This document shows positions 62,660-64,000 of a stretch of DNA of 64,000 nucleotides, piece after piece. Position numbers and translations under genes: made by a program. The notes beneath the pieces were generated by a model that saw nothing but the letters and a program-made list of their open reading frames with translations, did no database searches and was not told the origin of the DNA. Location: positions 434,001-498,000 of the forward strand of contig NZ_CP012160.1 of assembly GCF_001187845.1 (NCBI RefSeq), in the 5' to 3' direction. The stretch is from Octadecabacter temperatus (GTDB lineage Bacteria; Pseudomonadota; Alphaproteobacteria; Rhodobacterales; Rhodobacteraceae). How positions within the stretch are numbered: the first letter of the stretch is position 1; each line of letters opens with the position of its first letter.

Positions 62660-63772
62660 ATGTTCCATTTCCGCCGTTCAACTGCTGTTGCATGCCTTGC
62701 ACTCGCACCTTTGGTTGCTCAAGCGCAGATTAATGTCGATTCAATCTCGCAAGATGCCCTCGTTTCCACACCGGAATCCGTTGATTGCACGCTCACAGAT
62801 GGCAGCACTGCGACCTGTCTTGAGATAACGGTTAAGTATGTTCCCGAGAACCTTGAGGTGGGTCCATTTTGCCCCGCAATGATCGATGACATTGGTGGAA
62901 TTTGGGACTGGGATGGAGATGAGGCGGGCCTTTATCGCATCGATGCTGCGTTCCTGACGATGCTCGATGAGATGGGGTATCATTTTTACGACGAAGACGG
63001 GACGGTCCACGTGTTTGACATCCGTGTCGAAGGGCCGACTGACGACAACGAATGCATCAGCGGCTCGTTTGATGAAGCCGTTGAAATGACAATGTTGATC
63101 CCGACGACCCCAGTCATGGCCGATGCGCCCGTTTCCCTAGGGACCGTCGCTAAAGTGGGTGTTTCCTTGTCGGGTGTGCCGGTTTTTGCAGATGCACCCA
63201 GCGCGCTTGATACGGGTCATATGCCTGCTTTGGATGTCTGTGCGGGCCATGTCGATCCGGGTGGTTGGTACCACTACCACGGCACCGCGACGGACCTTGA
63301 TACGGTCTATGACCATGCTGGCGTTGAAGGGTCCTGTGCGAACGCGATTCAAGACGCAAAAGTTCAGTTCGGGTATGCCTTTGACGGCTTTGCGATCATG
63401 GGCAGCCTAGAACATGACGGCAGTGTTCCGCGTGATTTGGACGAATGCGGCGGCCACGTTGATGGGGACACGTACCATTACCACGCCAGCGAAGAATTTC
63501 CGAACCTGCCTACGTGTTTGGTTGGTCTTCAAGCGGAAGACAACTACAGCACCAACGCTGCCGGCGGAATTGGCGCTGAAGGGAAGGGTCCCGGTGGGCA
63601 AGGCGGACGCCCCGATTTTGCAGCGATGGCAGAAGCGTTGGGTGTTGATGAACAACTGCTCGCCCGCACTTTGGAAGAAGCAGGCGGCCCGCAAGCTGAC
63701 CTCGCAGCGGTTGCCGCAGTGCTTGGTGTTGACGAAGACGCCTTACGCGCTGCACTGCCACAACGCCCATAA
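62660..63772 (+). CDS. Secreted YHYH-domain protein
   Basis: From ATG 62660 the product has 370 residues and a signal peptide (MFHFRRSTAVACLALAPLVAQAQ). The YHYH domain shows two related blocks: CAGHVDPGGWYHYHG near residue 195 and CGGHVDGDTYHYHAS near residue 260, rich in His, Asp and Cys and likely to bind metal. A glycine-rich linker follows, then two helical repeats at the C-terminus (AALGVDEQLLARTLEEAGG and AAVLGVDEDALRAALPQ). The cellular role is unknown. Confidence 0.88.
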   Translation: MFHFRRSTAVACLALAPLVAQAQINVDSISQDALVSTPESVDCTLTDGSTATCLEITVKYVPENLEVGPFCPAMIDDIGGIWDWDGDEAGLYRIDAAFLTMLDEMGYHFYDEDGTVHVFDIRVEGPTDDNECISGSFDEAVEMTMLIPTTPVMADAPVSLGTVAKVGVSLSGVPVFADAPSALDTGHMPALDVCAGHVDPGGWYHYHGTATDLDTVYDHAGVEGSCANAIQDAKVQFGYAFDGFAIMGSLEHDGSVPRDLDECGGHVDGDTYHYHASEEFPNLPTCLVGLQAEDNYSTNAAGGIGAEGKGPGGQGGRPDFAAMAEALGVDEQLLARTLEEAGGPQADLAAVAAVLGVDEDALRAALPQRP

Positions 63773-63812
63773 TTCCCCATTTCCCAACGACCACCACTTA
63801 CCCTGAAACGCG

Positions 63813-63840
63813 AAGGGCCCGTCATTTGGCGGGCCTTTTC
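63813..63840. terminator. Terminator between the YHYH and VOC genes
   Basis: GGCCCG pairs with CGGGCC, with AAG/CTT extension, followed by TTTTC. Its position between convergent ends lets it serve both genes. Confidence 0.8.
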
Positions 63841-63847
63841 TATTTCA

Positions 63848-64000
63848 TCAGGTCGGCGCAAACTCCGTCAGCGATAACACATTGCCGCATGGATCGTTAA
63901 ACCACGCAATCTTGCTCCCATCCGGTGTGGTCCAAATGCCAGACGCGTCCTGTTCCAGATGTTCAAACGTCAAAAAGGTGACACCTTTGGCTATAAGCGT
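63848..64000 (-). CDS. VOC/glyoxalase-fold protein (partial, N-terminus off the window)
   Basis: The minus-strand frame stays open to base 64000 and ends TGA at 63848-63850, giving the last 50 residues. TTPDGSKIAWFNDPCGNVLSLTEF is the C-terminal strand pair and metal-ligand region of VOC proteins, and includes the DPxGN signature. The start is beyond the window. Confidence 0.85.
   Translation of the reverse strand, partial: TLIAKGVTFLTFEHLEQDASGIWTTPDGSKIAWFNDPCGNVLSLTEFAPT

Overview
This 64 kb window looks like a chromosomal segment of an alphaproteobacterium of the Rhodobacterales, most likely the marine roseobacter group. The assignment rests on protein character and gene order: an ethylmalonyl-CoA pathway cluster next to mdh and sdhCDAB, two small lipoprotein genes inside the sdh operon, a BMP-type nucleoside ABC transporter, and the trpS / murJ / glnD / penicillin-binding-protein-activator / rsmI / yraN / gshB order. 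Nearly all of it is tightly packed coding sequence. I see no rRNA, tRNA, insertion sequence, prophage or CRISPR array. Species cannot be named from the sequence alone.

Region 1 (1-18.7 kb) is central carbon metabolism. Malate dehydrogenase, malyl-CoA thioesterase (mcl2), NnrU-like and DUF1737 genes and mesaconyl-CoA hydratase (mch) are followed by succinate dehydrogenase (sdhC, sdhD, sdhA, two lipoprotein genes, sdhB), and then by ethylmalonyl-CoA mutase (ecm) and crotonyl-CoA carboxylase/reductase (ccr). Together these form much of the route that turns acetyl-CoA units into glyoxylate, malate and succinyl-CoA. A dyad-like motif, GCYGCR-N-TGCGGC, lies upstream of mdh, mcl2, ecm and ccr and suggests a shared regulator.

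Region 2 (18.8-30.9 kb) holds a RecD-like helicase, a short-chain dehydrogenase, a TSUP/TIGR02186 pair, a purine nucleoside uptake and phosphorolysis operon (BMP binding protein, NTF2-like protein, ABC ATPase, two permeases, purine nucleoside phosphorylase) and the nifU-like / tsaB / rimI operon. Region 3 (31-45 kb) has a tandem pair of near-identical small secreted proteins, a universal stress protein, trpS, a rhomboid-fold protein without catalytic residues, murJ, an FkbM methyltransferase, glnD, an LpoA-like lipoprotein, rsmI, yraN and gshB. Region 4 (45-56.4 kb) has comM, a glutathione S-transferase, cobU with a phosphatase, coaBC, dut, a membrane-anchored MoeB-like protein, an M3 peptidase, a hydroxyacid dehydrogenase and a class 3 lipase whose start site lies inside a strong predicted hairpin. 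Region 5 (56.7-64 kb) has a dimethylglycine/sarcosine dehydrogenase-type fusion enzyme, a phosphotransferase, a stand-alone Hint domain, an FAD oxidoreductase, a secreted YHYH protein and the end of a VOC gene.

The functional links are clear in places. The AdoCbl-dependent mutase Ecm fits the cobalamin-salvage gene cobU. Malate dehydrogenase and succinate dehydrogenase receive the products of the ethylmalonyl-CoA pathway. The nucleoside transporter is coupled to a phosphorylase, and a second phosphorylase (deoD) lies elsewhere in the window. The most interesting non-coding signals are the shared ethylmalonyl-pathway motif, the hairpin masking the lipase start, perfect palindromes before comM and the TSUP gene, and paired operators before sdhC and before the first gene.
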